A stretch of DNA of 11,691 bases from JBBQZL01 sp038207745 (lineage in GTDB: Bacteria; Actinomycetota; Thermoleophilia; Solirubrobacterales; 70-9): assembly GCA_038207745.1 (NCBI GenBank), contig JBBQZL010000073.1, positions 1 to 11,691 of the forward strand, read 5' to 3'. Position numbers and translations under genes: made by a program. Positions 1 to 6,680 of this stretch are shown here, piece by piece (the stretch's first letter is position 1; every line of letters starts with the position of its first letter). Below the pieces are notes generated by a model. That model made no database searches and was not told where the DNA came from. It saw only the letters and a program-made list of their open reading frames with translations.

Positions 1-680
1 GGCTGCGCGAGCTGCTCCCGCTGCTGCTCGCCGTCTCTTCGAATGCCCCGTTTCTCGATCACCGGGACACCGGTCTGGCGTCGATCAGGTCCCAGATCTT
101 CACCCGCAGCTTTCCCCGCTGCGGGATCCCGGGCAGCTTCGGGACCTGGGGGAGCTATGCCGAATTCGTCGGGCAGCTCCAGCGCATGGGATCGGTGGTC
201 GAGGCGACGCAGCTCTGGTGGAGCGTCCGGCCACATCACGCTTTCGGGACGGTCGAGGTGCGGATCTGCGATGCCCAGACCAACGGGGCCGACTCATTCG
301 CCCTCGCGGGGCTGATCGCCGCCTGCATCGCGCAAACCACCCTGGAGTTCGACGAGCATGGTTACTCGGGAGCCGGTCGCCCGCTTCTCGATCGGGAGAT
401 CGAGGAGAATCTCTGGCGGGCCATCCGCCATGGTCTCGAGGGCAAGATGATCGATTTCCGCAAGGGGGCCGAAGTTCCGGCCCGCGCAATTCTCGAGGGA
501 GTCGTCGAGTGGACGGAGCCGGCGAGGAGGCAGCTCGGGATCGAGCTGAACCTGCCAGAGCAGACCGGGACGGAGCGGGCCCGCCGGCTCTTGGCCGAGA
601 CGGGATCGATCGAATCAACTTATCGTCAGATAGTTGCCGAGACCGCCCGCAGCTACGGCGGCATCGAAATCAAGGCATGA
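1..680 (+). CDS. Carboxylate-amine ligase, YbdK-type glutamate-cysteine ligase (5' end missing)
   Basis: About 225 C-terminal residues are visible; the start lies left of the window. The frame opens with a LRELLPLLLAVSSNAPF stretch, then a GLAS-R-Q-F segment, and further on LWWSVRPHHAFGTVEVR followed by ICDAQT. This arrangement (ranking of leucines, RPH, GTVE-R, DAQT) is characteristic of the GCS2/YbdK family of ATP-dependent carboxylate-amine ligases, which join glutamate and cysteine weakly in vitro and whose physiological substrate is often unknown. Full-length members are about 360-380 residues, so roughly the last 60% is present. The C-terminus is helical and ends with AETARSYGGIEIKA. 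The TGA at 678-680 is followed by a strong ribosome binding site for the next gene, so the two are probably co-transcribed. Family assignment is secure. Whether it makes gamma-glutamylcysteine is not determined from the sequence. Confidence 0.88.
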   Translation, partial: LRELLPLLLAVSSNAPFLDHRDTGLASIRSQIFTRSFPRCGIPGSFGTWGSYAEFVGQLQRMGSVVEATQLWWSVRPHHAFGTVEVRICDAQTNGADSFALAGLIAACIAQTTLEFDEHGYSGAGRPLLDREIEENLWRAIRHGLEGKMIDFRKGAEVPARAILEGVVEWTEPARRQLGIELNLPEQTGTERARRLLAETGSIESTYRQIVAETARSYGGIEIKA

Positions 681-693
681 AAGAGGAGGAACG

Positions 694-1182
694 ATGAGCG
701 ACGAAACAGGTGCTGAGCCCCCTGAGGGCGCACCGGAGAGCCAGATGCCTCCCGGGGTCGATGAACCGACGCCGGAAGAGCTGGCCGCCTTCGAAGAGCA
801 GCTCCGGGAGGTTCGCGTTGAGGACCTCGTGGTCCAGAGCGTGGTCAGCATCGTCAACCTGACCGCGCGCCGGATCGGCAAGGAGGACGAGCGCGATCTC
901 GATCAGGCAAAGGTCGGCATCGAGGCCGTCCGGGCGTTGGTCGGCGTGCTCCCCGAGGAGGTTGCCGCGCAGATTCGCGAGGCCCTCTCCCAGCTTCAGC
1001 TCCTCTTCGCACAGGCGGCTGGCGGCGGCGTCGAACCCGGCGATGAAACGGGCGCCGAAACCGGGCCCGGGGCGACCCCCGGACAGGCTGCGGCTGGGCC
1101 GGAATCCGGACAGCAAAGCCCGCCCCCCGCTCCAGATGACAAACTGCCCCCTCGGCTCTGGACGCCGCCTGGCACCTCTTGA
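694..1182 (+). CDS. DUF1844 domain protein, small acidic cytosolic protein
   Basis: This 162-aa protein starts at the ATG at 694. The open frame runs further upstream, but only this start has a strong Shine-Dalgarno (AGGAGGA at about 684-690, 3 nt before it), and it begins after the preceding stop. Residues 1-30 are acidic and Pro-rich (disordered). The core, about residues 32-110, contains FEEQLREVRVEDLVVQSVVS, then ARRIGKEDERDLDQAK and IEAVRALVGVLPEEVAAQI. This matches the helical DUF1844 pattern (LV-QS-VSI--L, D--QA---I-A--AL). The last 50 residues are Ala/Gly/Pro/Gln-rich low complexity. There is no signal peptide or membrane helix. The function of DUF1844 is unknown. It sits 13 nt behind the ligase, so co-transcription is likely, but this says little about its role. 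Confidence 0.75.
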   Translation: MSDETGAEPPEGAPESQMPPGVDEPTPEELAAFEEQLREVRVEDLVVQSVVSIVNLTARRIGKEDERDLDQAKVGIEAVRALVGVLPEEVAAQIREALSQLQLLFAQAAGGGVEPGDETGAETGPGATPGQAAAGPESGQQSPPPAPDDKLPPRLWTPPGTS

Positions 1183-1265
1183 TCGATAGCCGTGGCGCCA
1201 TTTCGCCTGTTTCGTAGATAGACTCTCGCGCCGCTTGGAGCGGTATTACCAGCTGAGGAGCCAAC

Positions 1266-3347
1266 TTGACTGAATTTCTGACCGACAACGGTGTCGTCAT
1301 CGCACTCGTGTGCGCTGCGGCGGCCGTCTTTTACGGATTGATCATCACGAAGCGTCTGCTCGCGAAATCACCGGGCAATCAAGAGATGCAGGACATCTCG
1401 GGTGCGGTGCAGGAAGGCGCAAAGGCCTACCTGACCAGCCAGTACAAACTGATCGCGCTCGTCGCGATTCCCGTCGCCATTCTCCTCTGGATCGTCCAGG
1501 GCAGCATCTATCCGGCGATCGGTTTCGTGATCGGCGGCGTTCTCTCCGGTTCAGCCGGATTCATCGGCATGAACCTCTCGGTTCGGGCCAACTCGCGGGT
1601 TGCGGAGGCAGCTCGCGGCGGCATCCCGCCGGCGCTCGACGTCGCCTTCAAGGGCGGTTCGGTCACCGGGCTGCTTGTTGTCGGGCTGGCGCTCTTCGGC
1701 GTCGCCGGCTACTACGGGATCCTGGTCGCAACCGGCCAGAGCGACAAGGAAGCCGTTGACGCACTGATCGGGCTCGGATTCGGCGGTTCGCTGATCTCCG
1801 TCTTCGCCCGGCTCGGCGGCGGCATCTTCACCAAGGCTGCCGATGTCGGCGCAGACCTGGTTGGAAAGGTTGAAGCCGGCATCCCCGAGGATGACCCGCG
1901 TAACCCCGCGGTGATCGCCGACAACGTCGGCGACAACGTCGGCGACTGTGCCGGTATGGCCGCTGACCTCTTCGAGACCTACGCGGTCACATCTGTCGCG
2001 GTGATGCTGCTCGGTGTGCTCACCTTCCCGGACTTTTCGGACGCCGTCGCGATCTACCCGCTGATCATCGGTGGCGTCGCGATCATCGCCTCGATCATCG
2101 GGGCGCTTTCGGTGCGGACGAAGTCCGACAAGGTCGAAGGCGCTCTCTATAAGGGCCTGATCGTCTCGGGCCTGCTTTCCGTCATCGCCTTCTACCCGAT
2201 CACCCAGTGGCTCATGAAGGGCGCCGCTGATACGAGCGACGTCTTCTCGAGCGCAACCGATCTCTGGCTCTGCGCAGTCATCGGTATCGCGGTGACGGCA
2301 TTCCTCTTCGTGATCACCGACTACTACACGTCGACCCGTTTCCGCCCGGTAAGGACGATTTCGGAAGCATCGACCACCGGGCACGCGACCAACATCATCC
2401 AGGGGCTCTCACAGGGCTACCAGGCGACAGCGGCTCCGGCCATTGTGCTGGCGCTCGCGATCCTCGGCGCCAACGAACTCGCCGGGATCTACGGCATCGG
2501 CGTGGCGGTGATGGCCCAGCTCTCACTGACCGGTCTGATCGTCGCCCTCGACGCATTCGGCCCGATCACGGACAACGCCGGCGGAATCGCCGAGATGGCG
2601 AAGATGCCCGAAGAGGTCCGCAACATCACCGACCCGCTTGATGCCGTGGGCAACACGACCAAGGCCGTCACCAAGGGGTACGCAATCGGCTCTGCCGCGT
2701 TGGCAGCGCTGGTTCTGTTTGCGGCCTTCAAGGAGGAGCTGACCCAGAAGGCATCCGATGCCGGAGTCGGGTTGGAATCACTATTCAACCTCTCGAGTCC
2801 TGAGGTGCTCGTCGGTCTGATCATCGGCGGGATGATGGTCTACCTGTTCGCCGCGCTCTCGATCGAGGCCGTTGGCCGCGCTGCCGGCGAAGTGGTCGAG
2901 GATGTCCGCGCCCAGTTCAAGGAAAAGCCCGGGATCATGCTGGGTACCGAGAAGCCTGAGTACGGCCGCACGGTCAGCATCGTCACGCGTGCCGCACAGA
3001 AGGAGATGATCCTTCCCTCGTTGATCCCGATCGTGTTTCCGGTGGTCGTCGGGCTGTGGAGCGTAAACGCGCTCGGCGGCTTGCTGATCGGTGTGATCGT
3101 CGTCGGTCTGTTCATGGCCATCTCAATGACCGCCGGCGGCGGCGCCTGGGACAACGCCAAGAAGCTGATCGAGGATGGTGCGCACGGCGGCAAGGGCTCC
3201 GATGCGCACGCTGCATCGGTGACCGGTGACACCGTTGGTGACCCCTACAAGGACACCGCCGGCCCGGCAATCAACCCGATGATCAAGATCACAAATATCG
3301 TCGCGATCCTGATCATTCCGATCGTCCACATTTCAGCACCCACCTGA
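1266..3347 (+). CDS. hppA: Membrane-bound H+-translocating pyrophosphatase, K+-independent type
   Basis: Complete 693-aa integral membrane protein that couples hydrolysis of cytosolic pyrophosphate to proton pumping. The TTG start at 1266 is chosen because GAGGAG lies at 1255-1260, 5 nt upstream, and the N-terminal membrane helix starts directly after it. The substrate site is intact: D193-VGADLVGKVE (to 203), then D219-NVGDN-VGD (to 227), and near the C-terminus GDTVGD (654-659) followed by Y661-K-D663. About 16 hydrophobic segments are visible, as usual for the family. At residues 463-469 the sequence reads GNTTKAVT, with K466 and T469. Family knowledge says Lys at this position marks the K+-independent H+-pumping subgroup, whereas K+-dependent enzymes have Ala. 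A weak TAGACT (1219-1224) could be a -10 box, but no -35 is evident. An imperfect palindrome AGCGGTA-T-TACCaGCT (1239-1254) sits just before the RBS. The gene ends with tandem hairpins, so it is probably its own transcription unit. Confidence 0.97.
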   Translation: MTEFLTDNGVVIALVCAAAAVFYGLIITKRLLAKSPGNQEMQDISGAVQEGAKAYLTSQYKLIALVAIPVAILLWIVQGSIYPAIGFVIGGVLSGSAGFIGMNLSVRANSRVAEAARGGIPPALDVAFKGGSVTGLLVVGLALFGVAGYYGILVATGQSDKEAVDALIGLGFGGSLISVFARLGGGIFTKAADVGADLVGKVEAGIPEDDPRNPAVIADNVGDNVGDCAGMAADLFETYAVTSVAVMLLGVLTFPDFSDAVAIYPLIIGGVAIIASIIGALSVRTKSDKVEGALYKGLIVSGLLSVIAFYPITQWLMKGAADTSDVFSSATDLWLCAVIGIAVTAFLFVITDYYTSTRFRPVRTISEASTTGHATNIIQGLSQGYQATAAPAIVLALAILGANELAGIYGIGVAVMAQLSLTGLIVALDAFGPITDNAGGIAEMAKMPEEVRNITDPLDAVGNTTKAVTKGYAIGSAALAALVLFAAFKEELTQKASDAGVGLESLFNLSSPEVLVGLIIGGMMVYLFAALSIEAVGRAAGEVVEDVRAQFKEKPGIMLGTEKPEYGRTVSIVTRAAQKEMILPSLIPIVFPVVVGLWSVNALGGLLIGVIVVGLFMAISMTAGGGAWDNAKKLIEDGAHGGKGSDAHAASVTGDTVGDPYKDTAGPAINPMIKITNIVAILIIPIVHISAPT

Positions 3348-3363
3348 TAGTTCGTCGCCAGGC

Positions 3364-3401
3364 GATCTGCGATCCGTGGCTCAGCCGCCACAGCGCAGAT
3401 C
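3364..3401 (+). other. Intergenic RNA hairpin behind hppA
   Basis: The arms GATCTGCG (3364-3371) and CGCAGATC (3394-3401) are perfectly complementary. Inside them a second helix forms between GTGGC (3376-3380) and GCCAC (3387-3391), around a 6-nt loop. No T-run follows, so it is not a textbook intrinsic terminator. It may be a 3'-end stabilising structure, or may assist the stronger hairpin 12 nt further on. The complementarity is read directly; the role is inferred. Confidence 0.5.
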
Positions 3402-3413
3402 GAGCAGTGCCAG

Positions 3414-3447
3414 AGAGCCTCGGCGCCGCAAGGCACCGGGGCTCTTT
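3414..3447 (+). terminator. Probable intrinsic terminator of hppA
   Basis: A 14-nt arm AGAGCCTCGGCGCC (3414-3427) pairs with GGCACCGGGGCTCT (3432-3445) around a GCAA loop of the stable GNRA type. There is one C-A mismatch and one G-T wobble. The 3' side runs into TTT and then GCCT, so the T-run is short, as often in high-GC genomes. It lies 67 nt after the hppA stop and 32 nt before the next start codon, which fits termination between the two genes. Confidence 0.65.
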
Positions 3448-3478
3448 GCCTGTCCGGTCGGAGTAGGGTGCCGGATCG

Positions 3479-4582
3479 ATGATCAGTGAGGCGTGGGAAA
3501 GCGCGACCAACGTCGCAGATTTTGAGCGGATCGCCTCGGAGAAACTCGATGCGGGTGCGCTCGGCTACTTCAGTGGTGGCGCGGGCGATGAGCACACGCT
3601 CCGCGATAACGTCGCTGCCTATCGACGCTGGCAGATCCGCCCACGGATGCTGGTCGACGTCAGCTCGGTCAGCACTCGGACGACGATCCTCGGGGGGCCC
3701 GCGTCGAGCCCGATCCTCGTTGCACCGGTCGCATTCCAGCGGTTGGTCGACCCCGAAGGCGAGCTGGCGATGGCACGTGCCGCCGCGGCCGAAGAGACGC
3801 TGATGTGTCTCTCCACCCTCGCCACCTCGCGGCCGTCGGAGGTCGCCGAATCTGCGCCGGGGGGCCGACGCTGGTTTCAGCTCTACTGCTTCCGCGACCG
3901 GGCGATCACGCAGGCCTTGATGGACGAGGCGGTGGCAAGCGGCTATGAGGCGATCGTGTTGACCGTTGACGCGCCGCGGGCCGGGCGGCGCGAGCGGGAC
4001 CTCCGGACCGGATTCGAGATTCCGCCGGGGGTCGATGTCCCGAGCCTCTCAGCGGCGCTCGGGGGTGAGCGGCCGGTCAGCGTCGAGGAGGCCTTTTCCC
4101 TCGTCGATGACACGCTTGACTGGGGCGACCTCGCCGACCTCGTCCGTGACTGCCCGTTGCCCGTGCTGGTCAAGGGCATACTCACCGCCGAGGATGCGGC
4201 GCTCGCCGTCGAGGCGGGCGTCGCCGGAATCGTCGTCTCAAACCATGGTGGGCGCCAGCTCGATTGCGTCGCGGCCGGAATCGACGCGCTTCCGGAGGTT
4301 GCCGGGGCGGCTGACGGCAGGGTCATCGTGCTGGTCGATGGTGGCGTGAGGCGCGGGACCGATGTGATCATCGCCCTGGCGCTCGGAGCGGATGCCGTCC
4401 TGGTCGGCCGACCCGCTCTCTGGGCCCTTGCCGCCGGAGGTGAAGCGGGGGTCCGCGCCGTCCTCGGGATCCTGCGCACCGAGTTCGAGCTGGGGCTGGC
4501 CCTCGCCGGTTGTCCGTCTCCGGCTTCTGTGACCTCGTCACACGTCGCTCGCGCTCCGCTTCGCGGCGTATATTCGGCCTAG
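3479..4582 (+). CDS. FMN-dependent alpha-hydroxyacid oxidase/dehydrogenase (glycolate/lactate oxidase family)
   Basis: Complete 367-aa TIM-barrel flavoenzyme that oxidises an (S)-2-hydroxyacid to the 2-oxoacid, with H2O2 as product if it is an oxidase. Aligned by eye with plant glycolate oxidase, the catalytic and FMN residues are present: Y30 (Tyr24 equivalent), Q134-L-Y136 (Tyr129), D164 in LTVDAPR (Asp157), K232 in LVKG (Lys230), H256 and R259 in SNHGGRQLD (His254, Arg257), and the phosphate-binding DGGVRRGTD motif. The substrate-pocket Trp108 of glycolate oxidase is replaced by L114 in LSTLATS, so specificity for glycolate is doubtful; lactate or a larger hydroxyacid is possible. The ATG at 3479 is chosen because the N-terminus aligns with the family from about residue 10. 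No good Shine-Dalgarno precedes it, but TAGGGT at 3464-3469 suggests a leaderless or very short-leader transcript. The permease gene follows after 9 nt. Confidence 0.93.
   Translation: MISEAWESATNVADFERIASEKLDAGALGYFSGGAGDEHTLRDNVAAYRRWQIRPRMLVDVSSVSTRTTILGGPASSPILVAPVAFQRLVDPEGELAMARAAAAEETLMCLSTLATSRPSEVAESAPGGRRWFQLYCFRDRAITQALMDEAVASGYEAIVLTVDAPRAGRRERDLRTGFEIPPGVDVPSLSAALGGERPVSVEEAFSLVDDTLDWGDLADLVRDCPLPVLVKGILTAEDAALAVEAGVAGIVVSNHGGRQLDCVAAGIDALPEVAGAADGRVIVLVDGGVRRGTDVIIALALGADAVLVGRPALWALAAGGEAGVRAVLGILRTEFELGLALAGCPSPASVTSSHVARAPLRGVYSA
4528..4542. promoter_or_regulatory. Operator-like palindrome TGTGAC-N3-GTCACA
   Basis: A perfect 6+6 bp inverted repeat with a CTC spacer lies in the last codons of the hydroxyacid oxidase gene, 49 nt before the ATG of the permease operon and 26 nt upstream of a TATATT box. 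The half-sites TGTGA/TCACA resemble CRP/FNR-family half-sites, but the spacing is N5 rather than the usual N6. It could be an operator for the downstream operon or chance within coding sequence. The regulator is unknown. Confidence 0.35.
4569..4574 (+). promoter_or_regulatory. Candidate -10 box (TATATT) for the permease-TrkA operon
   Basis: TATATT is the most AT-rich hexamer in this stretch and fits TANNNT. It would put transcription initiation near 4581, giving a leader of about 11 nt before the ATG at 4592. No convincing -35 is seen about 17 nt upstream. The box lies inside the last codons of the upstream gene, so read-through from that gene is an alternative or additional source of transcript. 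Confidence 0.4.
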
Positions 4583-4591
4583 AACCAGAAG

Positions 4592-6493
4592 ATGGCTGAA
4601 CGAATACCAAGAGAGCAGGCGCTGAAGCGCGTCTATGGGTCGAGGGACCTCTTCGCGGCCGGATACGGCAACGTCGGCTCGTCGATCTACTACGCGCTCG
4701 GTGTTGTGGCCGTCTACGCGCTCGGGATGACCCCGGTCACCTTCATGATCGCCGGCTTCATCTTCGTCTGCACGGCCGCGACCTACACCGAAGCCTCGGT
4801 CATGTACCCGGAGGCCGGCGGCTCCTCGAGCTTTGCCCGCCACGCCTTCAACGAGCTGGTCAGCTTCTTCGCTGCCTGGGCCCAGATGCTCAATTACGTG
4901 ATCACGATCGCGATCTCGGCCTTCTTCGTACCGCATTATCTGGCGGTCTTCTGGGGTCCGCTCGGCTACGCGCCCGGGGACATCATCGGCGGCATCGTCC
5001 TGGTCGGCATGCTCGCGTTGTTGAACATCCGGGGCACGCAGGAGTCGGCGAAGATCAACCTGATCCTCGCGATCGCAGACCTGTTCACCCAGATCCTCCT
5101 CGTCGCGGTCGGCTTCGCGCTGGTCTTCAATCCAGATCTCCTGGTCACGCAGATCCATCTCGGCGTCGCTCCGACATGGCCAGACTTCGCGCTGGGCATC
5201 GCGGTGGGGATGGTCGCCTATACCGGCATCGAGACGATCTCGAACATGGCCGAGGAGGCGAAGAAGCCCTTCGCGAGGACAATCTCGCGCGGCGTCGGCG
5301 GCGTTGTGATCGCCGTCGTCGGTCTCTACGCCCTGCTGCCGGCGATCGCACTCTCGGCGATGCCGGTCGTCCAGGAGGGCGGCAGGTACACGACCGAGCT
5401 GGCAACCAGGTTCGCCGATGACCCGGTGCTGGGAATCGTCGAGAATCTGGGGTTGAACGCCGGCCTGACAAACGCACTCCGGCTCTATGTCGGTGTGCTG
5501 GCTGCCGTTATCCTCACGATTGCGACCAACGCCGGATTGATCGGCGTCTCGCGGCTCACCTTCTCGATGGGCCATTACCGGCAGGTCCCCGAGCGACTTC
5601 GGCAGATCCACCCCAAATACCACACGCCATATGTGGCAATCATCGTCTTCTCGGCGATCGCCGCGATCACGATCATCCCCGGTCAGACGGCCTTCCTGGC
5701 GACGATGTACTCGTTTGGCGCGATGCTCTCCTTCACGATCGCCCACGCCGCGGTGATCCGCCTGAGGGTGAAGATGCCGGATGCCGTCAGAGAGTGGAAA
5801 TCCCCGATCAACATCCCATTTCGAGGAACCTCACTGCCGCTGGCGGCGATTCTGGGCGGCCTCGGGACGACTGCCGCCTGGTTCGTTGTGATGGCGCTCG
5901 ATCCGGTCACGCTCGGGGTCGGCGGCGGCTGGATGGTCTTCGGCCTGATCCTCTACTACGCCTATCGCAGGCAGCAGCACCTGCCGATCAGCCAGACCGT
6001 CAAGGTGGTGATGCCGACCCCGCTCGGCGTCGAGGAGGTCGAGTATCAGTCCATCCTCGTCGCCTTTGATGACCGAACCCCGTTTTCCGAGGATGTCGTC
6101 GCAACCGCGGTCCGGCTCGCAGCAGGCAACCGCCGGGGGATCTATGTCCTCTCGATGATCACCGTCCCCAACAACCTGCCCCTCGACGTAACGCTCAAAC
6201 AGGCCGAAAGCGATGCACGGAGCATGATCGAGCAGGCGAAGCTGATCGGGGGACTCCGCGTCACCGGGATGGTCGAGCGGGTGCGCGCCGGTCAGGCCGG
6301 ATACGCAATCTCCGACGTCGCGGAACAGATAAGGGCGAAGGCGATAGTCGTCGGGCTCCCAAATCGTCGCGGTTTGCCCGTCTACGACGAGAAGATCCGA
6401 ACGGTCCTCGCCGAACGCCCCTGCCGGGTGATCGTCGTCTCCGAGGGACGCAAGACTGATGAGCACCCGGAACGAGCGCTGGTGCATGCCTGA
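4592..6493 (+). CDS. APC-superfamily permease with C-terminal USP domain, KimA-like (putative K+ or amino-acid/H+ symporter)
   Basis: 633 aa. Residues ~17-455 form about 12 hydrophobic helices of the APC/LeuT fold, and residues ~484-625 form a cytosolic universal-stress-protein-like domain beginning EYQSILVAFDD. This permease+USP layout matches the K+/H+ symporter KimA as well as some amino-acid permeases. Motif by motif against KimA as I remember it: TM1 SSIYY (Y34; N27 where KimA has Asp36), TM3 NYVITIAIS (Y102, T105, S109), TM6 YTGIETISN (T211) and TM10 MYSFG (Y373). All except N27 keep the residues recalled as K+ ligands. In the USP part the usual G-x2-G-x9-G(S/T) ATP loop is degenerate: VVGLPNRRG is followed by KIRTV rather than GS. 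The ATG at 4592 has only a weak AGAAG upstream. The gene starts 9 nt after the oxidase and its end overlaps the small gene that follows. The APC+USP family is firm; substrate K+ is inference. Confidence 0.88.
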   Translation: MAERIPREQALKRVYGSRDLFAAGYGNVGSSIYYALGVVAVYALGMTPVTFMIAGFIFVCTAATYTEASVMYPEAGGSSSFARHAFNELVSFFAAWAQMLNYVITIAISAFFVPHYLAVFWGPLGYAPGDIIGGIVLVGMLALLNIRGTQESAKINLILAIADLFTQILLVAVGFALVFNPDLLVTQIHLGVAPTWPDFALGIAVGMVAYTGIETISNMAEEAKKPFARTISRGVGGVVIAVVGLYALLPAIALSAMPVVQEGGRYTTELATRFADDPVLGIVENLGLNAGLTNALRLYVGVLAAVILTIATNAGLIGVSRLTFSMGHYRQVPERLRQIHPKYHTPYVAIIVFSAIAAITIIPGQTAFLATMYSFGAMLSFTIAHAAVIRLRVKMPDAVREWKSPINIPFRGTSLPLAAILGGLGTTAAWFVVMALDPVTLGVGGGWMVFGLILYYAYRRQQHLPISQTVKVVMPTPLGVEEVEYQSILVAFDDRTPFSEDVVATAVRLAAGNRRGIYVLSMITVPNNLPLDVTLKQAESDARSMIEQAKLIGGLRVTGMVERVRAGQAGYAISDVAEQIRAKAIVVGLPNRRGLPVYDEKIRTVLAERPCRVIVVSEGRKTDEHPERALVHA

Positions 6494-6680
6494 TCCAGAT
6501 CAGATCTATCACGGCTCGATCAAGGTCATGTCGCTGCTCTTCATAGTCCTCGGCACGGTTGTCCTCGCGGTCACGATCAATGCCGGCGGGGCCGGCTTCA
6601 CCCTGGGCATGCTGATCGGCCCGGTATTTATCCTGGTTGGTATCGGCCGGCTGTATCTGGCCAACCGGATGTCGAAATGA
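6486..6680 (+). CDS. Small two-helix membrane protein between the two permeases
   Basis: 64 aa, not recognised as a named family. It has a polar N-terminus MPDPDQIYHGS, a first helix at about residues 13-33 (VMSLLFIVLGTVVLAVTI), a Gly-rich turn (NAGGAG), a second helix at about 37-57 (LGMLIGPVFILVGIGRLYL) and the basic end ANRMSK. I chose the ATG at 6486, which overlaps the upstream stop by 8 nt (ATGCCTGA). An in-frame ATG at 6459 would add nine residues and has a GAGGGA 10 nt upstream, so it remains possible. The stop overlaps the next start as ATGA. Such close coupling on both sides, between two membrane transporter genes, suggests an accessory or assembly subunit, but this is inference. 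Confidence 0.72.
   Translation: MPDPDQIYHGSIKVMSLLFIVLGTVVLAVTINAGGAGFTLGMLIGPVFILVGIGRLYLANRMSK

Noticed and set aside
1551..2384. 277-codon open frame on the minus strand inside hppA
   Set aside because: Composition is again Asp/Arg-rich and motif-free, and the plus strand encodes the conserved pyrophosphatase substrate site here.
4538..5746. Long open frame of 402 codons on the minus strand opposite the first permease
   Set aside because: Its translation is an Asp/Arg/Glu/Gly-rich string without hydrophobic core or motifs, as expected for the complement of a high-GC membrane protein gene; the plus strand encodes a clear APC permease.
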